Below the pieces are notes generated by a model, which was not told the origin of the DNA, did not search any database, and saw only the letters and a list, made by a program, of their open reading frames with translations. The translations under genes and the position numbers were made by a program. Positions 45,387 to 54,014 of a stretch of DNA of 64,000 bases are shown here, one piece after another. Source of the DNA: Schlegelella_A sp963778525 (lineage in GTDB: Bacteria > Pseudomonadota > Gammaproteobacteria > Burkholderiales > Burkholderiaceae_C); NCBI GenBank assembly GCA_963778525.1, contig CAVZUJ010000001.1, positions 620,001-684,000 on the forward strand. The letters are read 5' to 3'. Every line of letters begins with the position of its first letter. The first letter of the stretch is position 1.

Positions 45387-46679
45387 ATGCCGGGCCACTT
45401 CACGCTCTGCATCATCGTCCTGGTGGCACTGGCGATCCTGGGCTTGCCGATCGGGCTGTCGATGATCGGCGCCTCGATCTTCTATCTGCTCGTTGCGGGG
45501 CTCGACCTGGGCACCGCCGCCGAACAGATCCTCAACGGGCTCTTCAACAGCTACGTCCTGCTTGCCGTGCCGCTGTTCATTCTCGCGGCCGAGCTCATGA
45601 ACAGCGGCAGCCTGACCGATCGGCTGCTCAGATTCTGCCTGCTGCTCGTGGGGCGTTTCCGCGGCGGCCTGGGCCATGTCAACGTCGTGGCCAACATCAT
45701 CTTCGCCGGCATGTCGGGGTCGGCCATCGCCGATGCCGTTGGCATCGGCAAGGTGATCATCGGGATGATGACGCGCAACGGCTACCCGATCGCCTACGCG
45801 GGTGCCATCACCGCGTCGGCCGCCGTCATCGGCCCGATCATTCCACCGTCCATTCCGATGGTGATCTACGCGCTGGTTTCGGACACCTCGATCGGCTACC
45901 TCTTCCTGGGCGGGGTCGTCCCCGGCTTGTTGCTGGGCCTGGCCTTCATGATCACCAACGCCGTCATCTCCCGGCGCCGCAACTATCCGGTCGAAGCACC
46001 GGTTGCCATGCGCGAGATTCCGCGCATCACGCTCGACGCATTGCCTGCGCTGATGCTGCCCGTCGTGCTGCTGTTCGGCATCTATGGCGGCGTGATGACG
46101 CCGACCGAGGGCGCCGCCGCCGCCGCAGCCTACGCTCTGCTGGCATCCTCCCTGATCTATCGCTCGCTGAGCTGGCGGCAGCTCTACAACGTGTTGCTCG
46201 GGAGCGCCCGAGCCACCACGTCGGTGGGCATGCTGATAGCGGGTGCCCTGATCTTCAACTACGTGGTCACGATAGAGAACGTCCCGCTGTCGGTGCAGCA
46301 CTTCATCAGCGGCTTCCATCTGACGGCGCTCACCTGCCTGCTGCTGGTCAACGTGATCCTGCTGGCGCTCGGCTGCCTGCTCGAAGGTTCCACGATCCTG
46401 CTCGTCATCGTCCCGATATTGATTCCGACGGCCAAGGCACTCGGCATCGATCCGGTGCACTTCGGGGTGGTCGTGGTGGTCAACATCATGATCGGCCTGC
46501 TGACGCCGCCGTTCGGCTTGCTCCTCTTCGTGCTCGCGAACATGACCAAGCAGCCGCTGATGGCCCTGGTGCGCGAGGCCGTGCCCTTCATCGGCATGGC
46601 CATCGCCGTGCTGGCGCTCATCACGCTCGTCCCTGAAACGGTCCTCTGGCTCCCGCGCGTGATGGGCTACAAGGGGTAG
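45387..46679 (+). CDS. TRAP transporter large permease subunit (DctM type)
   Basis: A 430-residue protein with about twelve membrane helices. Family motifs include NIIFAGMSGSAIADAVGIGK, GPIIPPSIPMVIYALVSDTS and YGGVMTPTEGAAAAAAYALL. It forms the ion-coupled transport pathway. An ATG at 45387 is chosen; a TTG at 45381, overlapping the dctQ-type stop, is in the same frame and would add two residues. The operon continues with aroQ 29 bases downstream. The substrate is inferred from context to be a cyclic hydroxy acid. Confidence 0.93.
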   Translation: MPGHFTLCIIVLVALAILGLPIGLSMIGASIFYLLVAGLDLGTAAEQILNGLFNSYVLLAVPLFILAAELMNSGSLTDRLLRFCLLLVGRFRGGLGHVNVVANIIFAGMSGSAIADAVGIGKVIIGMMTRNGYPIAYAGAITASAAVIGPIIPPSIPMVIYALVSDTSIGYLFLGGVVPGLLLGLAFMITNAVISRRRNYPVEAPVAMREIPRITLDALPALMLPVVLLFGIYGGVMTPTEGAAAAAAYALLASSLIYRSLSWRQLYNVLLGSARATTSVGMLIAGALIFNYVVTIENVPLSVQHFISGFHLTALTCLLLVNVILLALGCLLEGSTILLVIVPILIPTAKALGIDPVHFGVVVVVNIMIGLLTPPFGLLLFVLANMTKQPLMALVREAVPFIGMAIAVLALITLVPETVLWLPRVMGYKG

Positions 46680-46708
46680 GCCCGCCTCGACTGCAGGAGC
46701 ACACAGCC

Positions 46709-47152
46709 ATGATCAAACCGCTCTTCATCCTGAACGGCCCGAATCTCAATCGTCTCGGCAGCCGTGAACCGGCGATCTACGGCAAGACCACCCTCGCCGA
46801 GATCGAAGCTCAGTGCCGCGACGAAGCGGGTGCGGTCGGGGTCGAGTTCCGCCAGTCCAACAGCGAGACGCAGCTGATCGAGTGGATTCACGAGGCGATC
46901 GATGCAGGCAGCGCGATCGTCATCAACCCGGCGGCCTACTCGTTCACCTCGATGGCCATCATGGACGCCCTGAAGATGTTCGCGGGCCCCATCGTCGAGG
47001 TCCACCTCTCCAACATCCATCGCCGCGAGGAGATGTACCACCACTCGTACGTGTCGAAGGCGGCCACCGGGGTGATCGCCGGCCTCGGACCCGGTGGCTA
47101 CCGGGCTGCCATCAAGGCCATATTGAAGATGCTCGGCGACGGAACGGGCTGA
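46709..47152 (+). CDS. aroQ: type II 3-dehydroquinate dehydratase
   Basis: A 147-residue dodecameric-type enzyme that converts 3-dehydroquinate to 3-dehydroshikimate. Key elements are FILNGPNLNRLGSREPAIYG (active-site Arg and Tyr of the lid loop), FRQSNSE and EVHLSNIHRREEMYHHSY (catalytic His in the SNIHRRE stretch). One change stands out: the usual AYTHTS appears as AAYSFTS, so the His of that loop is a Phe. Because it closes a TRAP transporter operon under a GntR regulator, it is probably a catabolic copy for quinate or shikimate rather than the biosynthetic one. GGAG precedes the ATG. Confidence 0.92.
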   Translation: MIKPLFILNGPNLNRLGSREPAIYGKTTLAEIEAQCRDEAGAVGVEFRQSNSETQLIEWIHEAIDAGSAIVINPAAYSFTSMAIMDALKMFAGPIVEVHLSNIHRREEMYHHSYVSKAATGVIAGLGPGGYRAAIKAILKMLGDGTG

Positions 47153-47161
47153 CCCGATGCG

Positions 47162-48160
47162 TCATTGCGCGGCCGGCACCGGCAACGCATCCTCGACGTC
47201 GACGCGGCGCGCCTCGATGTAGATCCGGCCCACTTCGCTCACGCTTTCGCGCACGGCACTTTCGATGCGGTCGACGGCCCGCGCGATCTCGGCCGCTGAC
47301 TCGGAGCGGCGGAACTCCACGTCGAGGGCGAGCAGGACGTCATCCGGGCCCAGGTACATGGTCAGCGGCCAACCGGCGCGATGGACCGTCGGCTCGCCCT
47401 GGGCGATGGCACGGATCCGCGCTGCGGTCGCGGCGTCGACGGCTTCGCCGACGAGCAGGCGCCTGGCCTGGACGATCAGCAGGGTCGAGACGACGCACAG
47501 CAGCAGACCCACGACGATCGATGCGATGGCGTCGAGCGCCGGCATCTTCCAGCGGTCGGCGCCATAGATGCCGAGCGCGGCGGCCGCCAGGCCGGCGAGC
47601 GCGACGCTGTCTTCGGCGATCACGGTGTACAGCGATGGATCCTTGCTCGACGCCAGGGCACGCCAGAAAGGCTTGGCGTCGATCGTGCGGCGGAACTGGT
47701 GCACGGAGATGGCCAGGCTCGTGCCTTCGAAGACGGCCGAGCCGGCCAGGATGGCGTAGCTCCAGCCGGGATCGTCGAGCGGCCGCGGCGTCATGAGGCG
47801 AACGACGCCCTCGTAGACGGAGACGCCGCCGCCGACTCCGAAGATCAGCACGGCGACGATGAGGCTCCAGAAAAACAGCTCCTTGCCGTAGCCGAAGGGA
47901 TGCTTCTCGTCGGCCGGCCGATCCGCGAGGCGAAGGCCGACGAGCAGCAACAGGCCATTGCCCGTATCGACCGTGGAGTGAATGCCTTCGGACAGCATGG
48001 CAGCGCTGCCGGTCGCAGCCGCTCCGGCGAACTTCATCGCCGCGATGGCGACGTTGGCGGCGACGGCGCCGAATACCGCGAGTCTCGACTCAGCCATGTC
48101 GCCAAGTCCGTGGCGCGCCGTCGCAGCGGCCGGTGGATTCTTGCGCGAGGCGAGCGTCAT
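47162..48160 (-). CDS. cation diffusion facilitator (CDF) family metal exporter
   Basis: A 332-residue transporter with six membrane helices and a cytoplasmic C-terminal domain. The metal site is in helices 2 and 5: SEGIHSTVDTGN gives the His and Asp of the usual HxxxD pair, and AEDSVALAGL gives the second acidic pair. The Zn-type HxxxD is here DSV (Asp-x3-Ala), suggesting another metal such as Mn, Fe or Co rather than strict Zn specificity. It exports metal in exchange for protons. The ATG at 48160 lies four bases after the fdhD stop, so the two genes are co-transcribed; the reason for that pairing is not clear. Confidence 0.9.
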   Translation of the reverse strand: MTLASRKNPPAAATARHGLGDMAESRLAVFGAVAANVAIAAMKFAGAAATGSAAMLSEGIHSTVDTGNGLLLLVGLRLADRPADEKHPFGYGKELFFWSLIVAVLIFGVGGGVSVYEGVVRLMTPRPLDDPGWSYAILAGSAVFEGTSLAISVHQFRRTIDAKPFWRALASSKDPSLYTVIAEDSVALAGLAAAALGIYGADRWKMPALDAIASIVVGLLLCVVSTLLIVQARRLLVGEAVDAATAARIRAIAQGEPTVHRAGWPLTMYLGPDDVLLALDVEFRRSESAAEIARAVDRIESAVRESVSEVGRIYIEARRVDVEDALPVPAAQ

Positions 48161-48164
48161 CCGG

Positions 48165-48989
48165 TCAAGCCGCGACCGCATCGCAGGCGCCGCTGTCGAT
48201 CACGCGCTCAGGATGCACGAAGAGCTCGAAGCCGTCGTCGCGCGCGACGGCCACCAGCGTGATGCCGGCCGCCTCGGCCGTCCGGGCAGCGAGCGCCGTC
48301 GGCGCCGACATCGCCGCCAGGACGCCGGCGCCGATGCGCGCGGCCTTCTGCACGAGCTCGACCGATACCCGGCTGGTCAGCACGACGATGCCGTCGCCGG
48401 CCACGGTGTCCGCGGCGTACAGGGCGCCGGCCAGCTTGTCGAGCGCGTTGTGCCTTCCCACATCCTCGCGCACCGCGACCAGGCCGCCTTGCGGCTGCCA
48501 GAAGCCCGCGGCGTGAACCGCACGCGTCTCCTCGCCGAGCGGCGTATTCCCGGCGAGCGACGCGACGGCACGCGAGATCTCCGCTGCGGTGAAGCGCGCC
48601 GCTGCCGTCACCCGCGGCGGCGGTCGCGTCGCTTCGAACAGGCTGGCGATGCCGCACAGGCCGCAACCCGAGGCGCCGACCAGACGGCGCCGCCGCGCCG
48701 CCAGCACTTCGCGTCGCGACGGGACGAGCTCCATGCGCAGCTCGACACCGTCGGCGTGATCGACGATGTCGAGCATCTCGATCTCCGCTGCGTCGGCGAT
48801 GACGCCTTCGGTCAGGCTGAAGCCGAGCGCGAAGTCCTCGAGGTCGGACGGCGTGGCCAGGAGCACGGCGTAGGTTGCGCCGCCGTAGCTCATCGCCACC
48901 GCCGTCTCCTCCGCCAGGACGCGCGCGCCCTCGCTGCGCAGCCCGCGTCGCCACGCCATGCGGCCGGCGCGCCGGCAGCGCTGGATCAT
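48165..48989 (-). CDS. fdhD: formate dehydrogenase accessory sulfurtransferase FdhD
   Basis: A 274-residue cytoplasmic protein. The functional Cys pair is GCGLCGIASLF (CxxC), and the family motifs LEDFALGFSLTEGVI and VREDVGRHNALDKLAGAL are present. FdhD takes sulfur from IscS and puts it on the molybdenum cofactor of formate dehydrogenases. The only candidate client in this window is the FdhF/YdeP-like enzyme at 16.6-18.9 kb. The ATG at 48989 overlaps the stop of the Ser/Gly/Gln-rich gene, making a three-gene unit with the CDF exporter. Confidence 0.93.
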   Translation of the reverse strand: MIQRCRRAGRMAWRRGLRSEGARVLAEETAVAMSYGGATYAVLLATPSDLEDFALGFSLTEGVIADAAEIEMLDIVDHADGVELRMELVPSRREVLAARRRRLVGASGCGLCGIASLFEATRPPPRVTAAARFTAAEISRAVASLAGNTPLGEETRAVHAAGFWQPQGGLVAVREDVGRHNALDKLAGALYAADTVAGDGIVVLTSRVSVELVQKAARIGAGVLAAMSAPTALAARTAEAAGITLVAVARDDGFELFVHPERVIDSGACDAVAA

Positions 48990-49267
48990 CTCGACGCCTT
49001 GCCTGCTCCCTTGCTCGAGCTGCTGCCCATCTGGTCGGATCGACCGCTCTGCGACTGCTGCGAGCGACCGTCGTCCTCGGCGCCACCGTGCTGCGAACCG
49101 TGATTGCCGCTGGAACCGGTGCTCTTCACGCTGCTCCCGGTGCTCGATGACTTCTGACCCGGCTGAGCCTTGGCTCCGGAAGCCTGCGATTGCTGGCCCT
49201 GCCCGGACTTGTGGTCATCGGATTGGGGGGCGCTGCTCTTGTCCTTGCTGTGCGATGAAGAATTCAC
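48986..49267 (-). CDS. Ser/Gly/Gln/Lys-rich low-complexity protein
   Basis: A 93-residue hydrophilic, wholly disordered-looking protein made largely of Ser, Gly, Gln, Lys and Asp (SSTGSSVKSTGSSGNHGSQH, QSQSGRSDQMGSSSSKG). No hydrophobic core, signal or known family. GTG at 49267 is chosen because AAGGAG (49275-49280 on the plus strand as CTCCTT) lies seven bases upstream; an ATG at 49288 is in the same frame. The TGA overlaps the fdhD start. Such proteins occur as desiccation- or stress-related hydrophilins, but that is only a compositional resemblance. Confidence 0.65.
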   Translation of the reverse strand: MNSSSHSKDKSSAPQSDDHKSGQGQQSQASGAKAQPGQKSSSTGSSVKSTGSSGNHGSQHGGAEDDGRSQQSQSGRSDQMGSSSSKGAGKASR

Positions 49268-49274
49268 TTCTTTA

Positions 49275-49280
49275 CTCCTT
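49275..49280 (-). promoter_or_regulatory. ribosome binding site fixing a GTG start
   Basis: AAGGAG on the minus strand, seven bases before the GTG at 49267. It lies inside the codons that would follow the alternative ATG at 49288, so the later GTG is the better start for the low-complexity protein. Confidence 0.55.
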
Positions 49281-49380
49281 GATGCCATGACGGCCAAATG
49301 CCGCGCGCGATTGCGCCTCCCGAAGGGGCAACCCGCGTACCCGATCCGGGAGCGACCGCCACGTGCACTAGCATCCCGGC

Positions 49381-50007
49381 ATGAGAGGCCTGACTGCCCG
49401 AATCGCCCTGGCCACCGTTCTCGCGCTGCTGGCCGCGCAGCCGGCCACGGCCCAGAACGCCCTGACCTTCTATGGCGGCTACCGCGGCGGCGGCTCCTTC
49501 CAGCAAACCGATAGCGCCGGTGCCACGACGGCCGCCAACCTCAGCTCCGGCGGCGTCGGCGCGTTGAGCCTGGACTGGCCCTACGACAGCGCACGCAACG
49601 GCCAGCTCTTCGCCAGCGGACAACGCTCGACCTTGCAACTGGCGCCGGGCAGCGCCGGCAGCCTTTCGTCCGTGCCGCTGAAGATCGGCTACCTGCACGT
49701 GGGCGGCTCGAACTTCTTCGACGGCATCGTCGGCCAGGGCGCCTACCTGGCCGGCGGGCTGGGCGCCACCTTGATGACGCCGCAACTGCAGGGCCTGCGG
49801 TCCGAATTGCGGCCCTCGATGAGCCTTGCGCTCGGCTACGAGCGGCAGCTCGCGAGCGCGCTCTCGCTGCGCCTGGAAGCGCGCGGCTATGCGACGCTCA
49901 TCAACAGCAGCGGAGGCTTCTTCTGCTCGGGCGGCTGCGTGGTCGTGCTGCGCGGAGACACGCTGCTGCAGGCCGAGGCGTTGATCGGCCTGTCGCTGCG
50001 CTTCTGA
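49381..50007 (+). CDS. outer-membrane beta-barrel-like hypothetical protein
   Basis: A 208-residue exported protein. A signal peptide (residues 1-24, cleavage after ATAQ) is followed by alternating short amphipathic strands, ending in LLQAEALIGLSLRF with the aromatic C-terminal residue that outer-membrane barrels use for assembly. FFCSGGCVVVLRG contains a likely disulfide. Length suggests an eight-stranded barrel, like OmpW/OmpA-like or porin-like families; no closer match is recognised. It precedes a cupredoxin-like gene and a GGDEF-EAL gene in the same direction. Confidence 0.75.
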   Translation: MRGLTARIALATVLALLAAQPATAQNALTFYGGYRGGGSFQQTDSAGATTAANLSSGGVGALSLDWPYDSARNGQLFASGQRSTLQLAPGSAGSLSSVPLKIGYLHVGGSNFFDGIVGQGAYLAGGLGATLMTPQLQGLRSELRPSMSLALGYERQLASALSLRLEARGYATLINSSGGFFCSGGCVVVLRGDTLLQAEALIGLSLRF

Positions 50008-50170
50008 CCGGCCAGGCCGCAAGCTGAACGGCACCCGCCGGCGCAGGCGGCGCGGCCATCGAAAAGTGCCGTTCCCAGGCTCAAGTAAGCGGCCCCGGCG
50101 CCGAAAGCGAGACAGCCCATGCCGTTTGCCGGGTCCCGGCCTACCGATCCTGCCTGCCGAGCGAGCCGCC

Positions 50171-50788
50171 GTGTCCAGCCGCCTTTGTCGATTCGTCGCC
50201 CTTCTTGCGCTCTCGCTTTGTGCGTTCGCAGCGCGCGCATCGCGCGTCACCGTCGAGGTCACCGATCCCGGTGGCCTGCCACTTGCCGATGCCGTCGTCT
50301 CGCTGGCGCCGCTGTCGAAGCATCTGCCCGTGCGGCCGATGAGCGGCGTCGAGATCGCGCAAACCCATCGCCAGTTCGCGCCGCAGGTCACGGTCGTGAC
50401 CGTCGGCACCTCGATCGCGTTTCCGAACCATGACACGGTTCGCCATCACGTCTATTCGTTCTCGCCGGTCAAGACTTTCGAGCTGAAGCTCTATTCGGGC
50501 GTGCCGGCGTCGCCGGTGCTCTTCGACAAGCCGGGCATCGCCGTGCTCGGCTGCAACATCCACGACGACATGGTCGCCTGGGTCGTCGTCGTCGACACGC
50601 CGCTGTTCGCGCGCAGCGGCCCCAACGGCCAGGCCGAGATCGCCGACGTGCCGCCGGGCAACTACGAGCTGCGCGTGTGGCACGCCGAGCTCGCGGCAGC
50701 GGCGGCGCCGCTGACTTCGCCGTTCGTCATGGGCGACGCAGACGCCCGCGTGCACTCGACGCTCGCCACCAACGGGCCGCGAAAATGA
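50171..50788 (+). CDS. cupredoxin-like periplasmic protein (methylamine utilization-type)
   Basis: A 205-residue exported protein. Residues 1-23 are a signal peptide (FVALLALSLCAFAARA). The next segment has a carboxypeptidase regulatory-like strand pattern (VEVTDPGGLPLADAVVSL). The core then resembles cupredoxins: VTVGTSIAFPNHDTVRHHVY, then LGCNIHDDMVAWVVVV, giving His, Cys and His in the order of a type 1 copper site, with a Met in HDDM. Proteins with this layout are often labelled methylamine utilization protein. Starts at GTG 50171; the stop overlaps the GGDEF-EAL gene, so they are co-expressed. Confidence 0.8.
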   Translation: MSSRLCRFVALLALSLCAFAARASRVTVEVTDPGGLPLADAVVSLAPLSKHLPVRPMSGVEIAQTHRQFAPQVTVVTVGTSIAFPNHDTVRHHVYSFSPVKTFELKLYSGVPASPVLFDKPGIAVLGCNIHDDMVAWVVVVDTPLFARSGPNGQAEIADVPPGNYELRVWHAELAAAAAPLTSPFVMGDADARVHSTLATNGPRK

Positions 50789-53196
50789 GAATCCGGGCAC
50801 CGTGGTGGCAGCGGTCCATCGGCGGGCGCTACATCCTCGTCTCGCTCGGTCTGCTGCTGGCCATCCAGCTCGCGAGTTTCGTCGCCCTGCGCACCAGCCT
50901 CGCCGAGCACGCCCACCGGGTGTTGCCCGACCGGCTCCAGGCCGGCGGACGGCTGCTGCAGAACCTGCTGGAGCGGCGCGCCCAGACCCTGATCAATGGC
51001 GCGCGCCTGCTGGCCGCCGACTATGGCTTTCGCGAAGCCGTGAGCTCGAACGATACAGAGACGATCGTCTCGGTGCTCGCCAACCACGGCGCGCGCATCG
51101 GCGCCACCGAAGCGGCGCTGCTGACACGCGACTTCCATCTGCGTGCGAGCACTGCCATGCAGGAAGCCGATCTGCTGCCGCTCATCGATCGCCTCGCTCC
51201 GCAAGCGTCAGGCGCGGGCCAGGCGAGCGGTCTTGCGCTGAGCGCCAAGGCGCCCTACCAGGCGGTGCTGGTGCCGATCAAGGCACCCCTGGTCGTCGGC
51301 TGGGTGCTGATGGCGTTTCCGATCGATCAACAGCTCGCCGTGGACCTGAAGAACCTTTCGGCTCTCGACCTCACGCTCATCTCTCGCCCGAACCACCACG
51401 ACGCCTGGGCCGTGACCCTGACGAGCCTCGACGCGGCCCGCGCCGCGAGTCTGGCGCGGCAACCGTGGAACGACGGCGGGCAAGATGCGATGACCTCGGT
51501 CGCGGTGCAGGGAGAGGAGCTCGGCGTGCGCGAGCGTCGCCTCAACGTCGGCCAGGAAGACGACGCCGACGCGGGCATCCGCGCGCTCCTTTCGCTCTCG
51601 ATCGACGCTGCCGTACGCCTGCCGACCGACCTGCTTCTGGCGCTCATCGCCGTCACCCTCGTCGGCATCACGGTGTTCGCGTTCGGCAGCTTCGTCGCGG
51701 CGCGGCGCGTGACAACGCCGCTGCGCGGCCTGGCCGATGCCGCCGATCGCCTAGGCCACGGCGACTACGCCACGCCGATGACGGGGATGCAACGCCACGA
51801 CGAGATCGGCGAGCTCTCGCAATCGTTCGAGCGGATGCGCCACAGCATCGCCGAGAACCAGGCGCAGATCCTCAAGCTGGCCTATCGCGACACGCTGACC
51901 GGCCTGCCGAATCGGGCCCAGTTCCGCGATGCCGTGCAGCAGGCGATCGACAAGGCCCAGCCGGGGCAGACAGTCGCCATCGTCATGCTCGACCTGAGTC
52001 GGTTCAAGCATGTGAATGACGCGCTCGGCTATCGCATGGGCGACCTGCTGCTCAACGCCGTCGGCGAGCGGCTGACGCAGCAGGTCACGCGCGACGGCGA
52101 CATCGTCGCCCGCCTGAGCGGCGACGAGTTCGGCTTGCTCCTCCGTTCGGCCGAGATGGCGCTGGCGCTCGCCGTGGCAACGCGCATCGGGCAGTCGTTC
52201 GAGACGCCGTTCCTGCTCGAAGGCCAGCCGGTGGACATCGGCGCTTCCATCGGCGTGGCCGCCTGGCCGCTGCACGCGAACGACGCGGACACGCTGCTGA
52301 ACCGGGCCGAGGTCGCGATGTACGCGGCGAAGAACCGCACCGACGGGGCCCAGGTCTACGACCCGTCGATCGAAGTGGCGAGTGCGAAGACGCTGACCCT
52401 CATGACCGAGCTGCGCCACGCCGTCGAAGCCGGCGAGTTGCGCCTGTACCTGCAACCCAAGCTCGCGCTCGAGACCGGCCGGCTGGTCGGCGCCGAAGCG
52501 CTGGTGCGCTGGCAGCACCCGGTGCGCGGCCTCGTGCCGCCGGCGCAGTTCATCCCTTTCGCCGAGCAGACCGGCTTCATCACCGCCCTCACGATCTGGG
52601 TCCTCGAGGAAGCGGCGCGGCACTGGCAGACGCTGAACGACAACGGCATGCAACTGCCCTTGTCGGTGAACCTCTCGACGCGCGACCTCGTCGATCAGAA
52701 CCTGCCGCATAAGTTCGCCGCCCTGCTCGCCAGGCGCGGCGTTCCGGCGAGCGCCTTCTGCCTCGAGATCACCGAGAGCGCGATGATGGACGACCCGCAG
52801 CGCGCGCTCGTCACGCTCGATCGCCTCAGCGCGATGGGGTTCAAGCTCTCGATCGACGACTTCGGTACCGGCTACTCGTCGCTCGCGTACCTGAAGCGCT
52901 TGCCGGTAAACGAGCTGAAGATCGATCAATCGTTCGTGCGCAACATGGAGGCCGACAGCGACGACGCGATGATCGTGCGTTCGACGATCGACCTGGCGCA
53001 CAACCTGGGCATCACCGTCGTGGCCGAAGGGGTGGAGAACCTCAAGGTCTGGGACATGCTGCGTGACCTGAACTGCGATCACGCGCAGGGCTTTCACATG
53101 GGACGACCAATGCCGGTCGCCGATTTTCCGGGCTGGTCGACACGCTGGACGACGACGCTCGGCAGGCCGGCGGTCCAGAGCCCGCGGCTGCACTGA
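50785..53196 (+). CDS. membrane sensor with HAMP, degenerate GGDEF and intact EAL domains
   Basis: An 803-residue c-di-GMP enzyme. It has an N-terminal helix (residues about 15-35), a periplasmic sensor region to about 275, a second helix (LLLALIAVTLVGITVFAFGS), a HAMP linker, GGDEF and EAL. The diguanylate cyclase signature is RLSGDEFGLL, with Ser in place of the first Gly, so activity is doubtful. The phosphodiesterase part is complete: EALVRWQHP, SVNLSTRDL, EITESAMM, IDDFGTGYSSLAYLK, AEGVEN and AQGFHMGRP. It should break down c-di-GMP in response to a periplasmic signal, perhaps linked to the overlapping cupredoxin-like gene. Confidence 0.93.
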   Translation: MRIRAPWWQRSIGGRYILVSLGLLLAIQLASFVALRTSLAEHAHRVLPDRLQAGGRLLQNLLERRAQTLINGARLLAADYGFREAVSSNDTETIVSVLANHGARIGATEAALLTRDFHLRASTAMQEADLLPLIDRLAPQASGAGQASGLALSAKAPYQAVLVPIKAPLVVGWVLMAFPIDQQLAVDLKNLSALDLTLISRPNHHDAWAVTLTSLDAARAASLARQPWNDGGQDAMTSVAVQGEELGVRERRLNVGQEDDADAGIRALLSLSIDAAVRLPTDLLLALIAVTLVGITVFAFGSFVAARRVTTPLRGLADAADRLGHGDYATPMTGMQRHDEIGELSQSFERMRHSIAENQAQILKLAYRDTLTGLPNRAQFRDAVQQAIDKAQPGQTVAIVMLDLSRFKHVNDALGYRMGDLLLNAVGERLTQQVTRDGDIVARLSGDEFGLLLRSAEMALALAVATRIGQSFETPFLLEGQPVDIGASIGVAAWPLHANDADTLLNRAEVAMYAAKNRTDGAQVYDPSIEVASAKTLTLMTELRHAVEAGELRLYLQPKLALETGRLVGAEALVRWQHPVRGLVPPAQFIPFAEQTGFITALTIWVLEEAARHWQTLNDNGMQLPLSVNLSTRDLVDQNLPHKFAALLARRGVPASAFCLEITESAMMDDPQRALVTLDRLSAMGFKLSIDDFGTGYSSLAYLKRLPVNELKIDQSFVRNMEADSDDAMIVRSTIDLAHNLGITVVAEGVENLKVWDMLRDLNCDHAQGFHMGRPMPVADFPGWSTRWTTTLGRPAVQSPRLH

Positions 53197-53209
53197 GTCG
53201 CTCGCTGCC

Positions 53210-53992
53210 GTGCACGCCTTCGCGTCGAGCACTCGCCACCACGCAAGGCGCGGCGCGGTGCGCGTTCTCTGCGAGCTCGCGCTGACATTCGCCGCGCTGT
53301 TCGGAGGCGGCGCGGCCTGGGCGATCGAGCCGGGCTACTACGTCGTCACGGTCTACGACGATCCGGGCGTCCGCACGGTCGACTTCCGATACTGGACCGT
53401 CAAGCCGGACGGCTTCGGCCTGATCACGTGGCCCGAGGTCGGGCTCGGCTGGAACATCAATGGACGCTGGTATTCCGAGCTCCTGGCGAGCTACGTCGGC
53501 TCCAGCGAATACGCCACGCGCCTGAACAATCTCGAATGGCAGAACGACGTCCTGCTCACGCAAGGTCAATATCCGTTCGACCTGGCCGTGCACACGCTCT
53601 GGCTGTCGCCGCAGAATCCGGCGGGCTCGGGAGCGTCGCTCGAGATCGGGCCCGTGCTGCAAACCGACATCGAGCGCACCCAGCTCAACCTCAACGTCTT
53701 TCTCGAACGCAGCTTCGCCGAGGGCGCCGGGCCCACGCAGCTGAGCTACCAGTGGCAGGTACGCTACCGCTGGCTGCGCGAGCTGCACGTCGGCGCCCAG
53801 GGCTTCGGTGAGCTCGGCGTCTGGGACCATTGGGCTTCCCAGGACAAGCAGTCGCACCGTGTCGGACCGGCACTGTTCGGCTCGATCGGGCTCGGGCCAG
53901 GCAAGGTGGCGTGGCAGGCAGCCTATCTGGTCGGCAAGACCTTCGGCACGCACGGAAACATGTTCACAGCGCGCCTGAAATACGATTTCTGA
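53210..53992 (+). CDS. beta-barrel-like exported protein
   Basis: A 260-residue protein starting at GTG 53210. A signal-like segment (residues about 18-38, cleavage near AWAIEPGYY) precedes a strand-rich domain ending in MFTARLKYDF, again with a terminal Phe typical of outer-membrane barrels. GLGWNINGRWYSELLASYVG and similar stretches alternate polar and hydrophobic residues. No named family recognised. It lies 13 bases after the GGDEF-EAL gene, so barrel, cupredoxin, c-di-GMP enzyme and second barrel look like one functional group. Confidence 0.72.
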   Translation: MHAFASSTRHHARRGAVRVLCELALTFAALFGGGAAWAIEPGYYVVTVYDDPGVRTVDFRYWTVKPDGFGLITWPEVGLGWNINGRWYSELLASYVGSSEYATRLNNLEWQNDVLLTQGQYPFDLAVHTLWLSPQNPAGSGASLEIGPVLQTDIERTQLNLNVFLERSFAEGAGPTQLSYQWQVRYRWLRELHVGAQGFGELGVWDHWASQDKQSHRVGPALFGSIGLGPGKVAWQAAYLVGKTFGTHGNMFTARLKYDF

Positions 53993-54014
53993 TTGACCGA
54001 AAAGCCGCCGCGAA

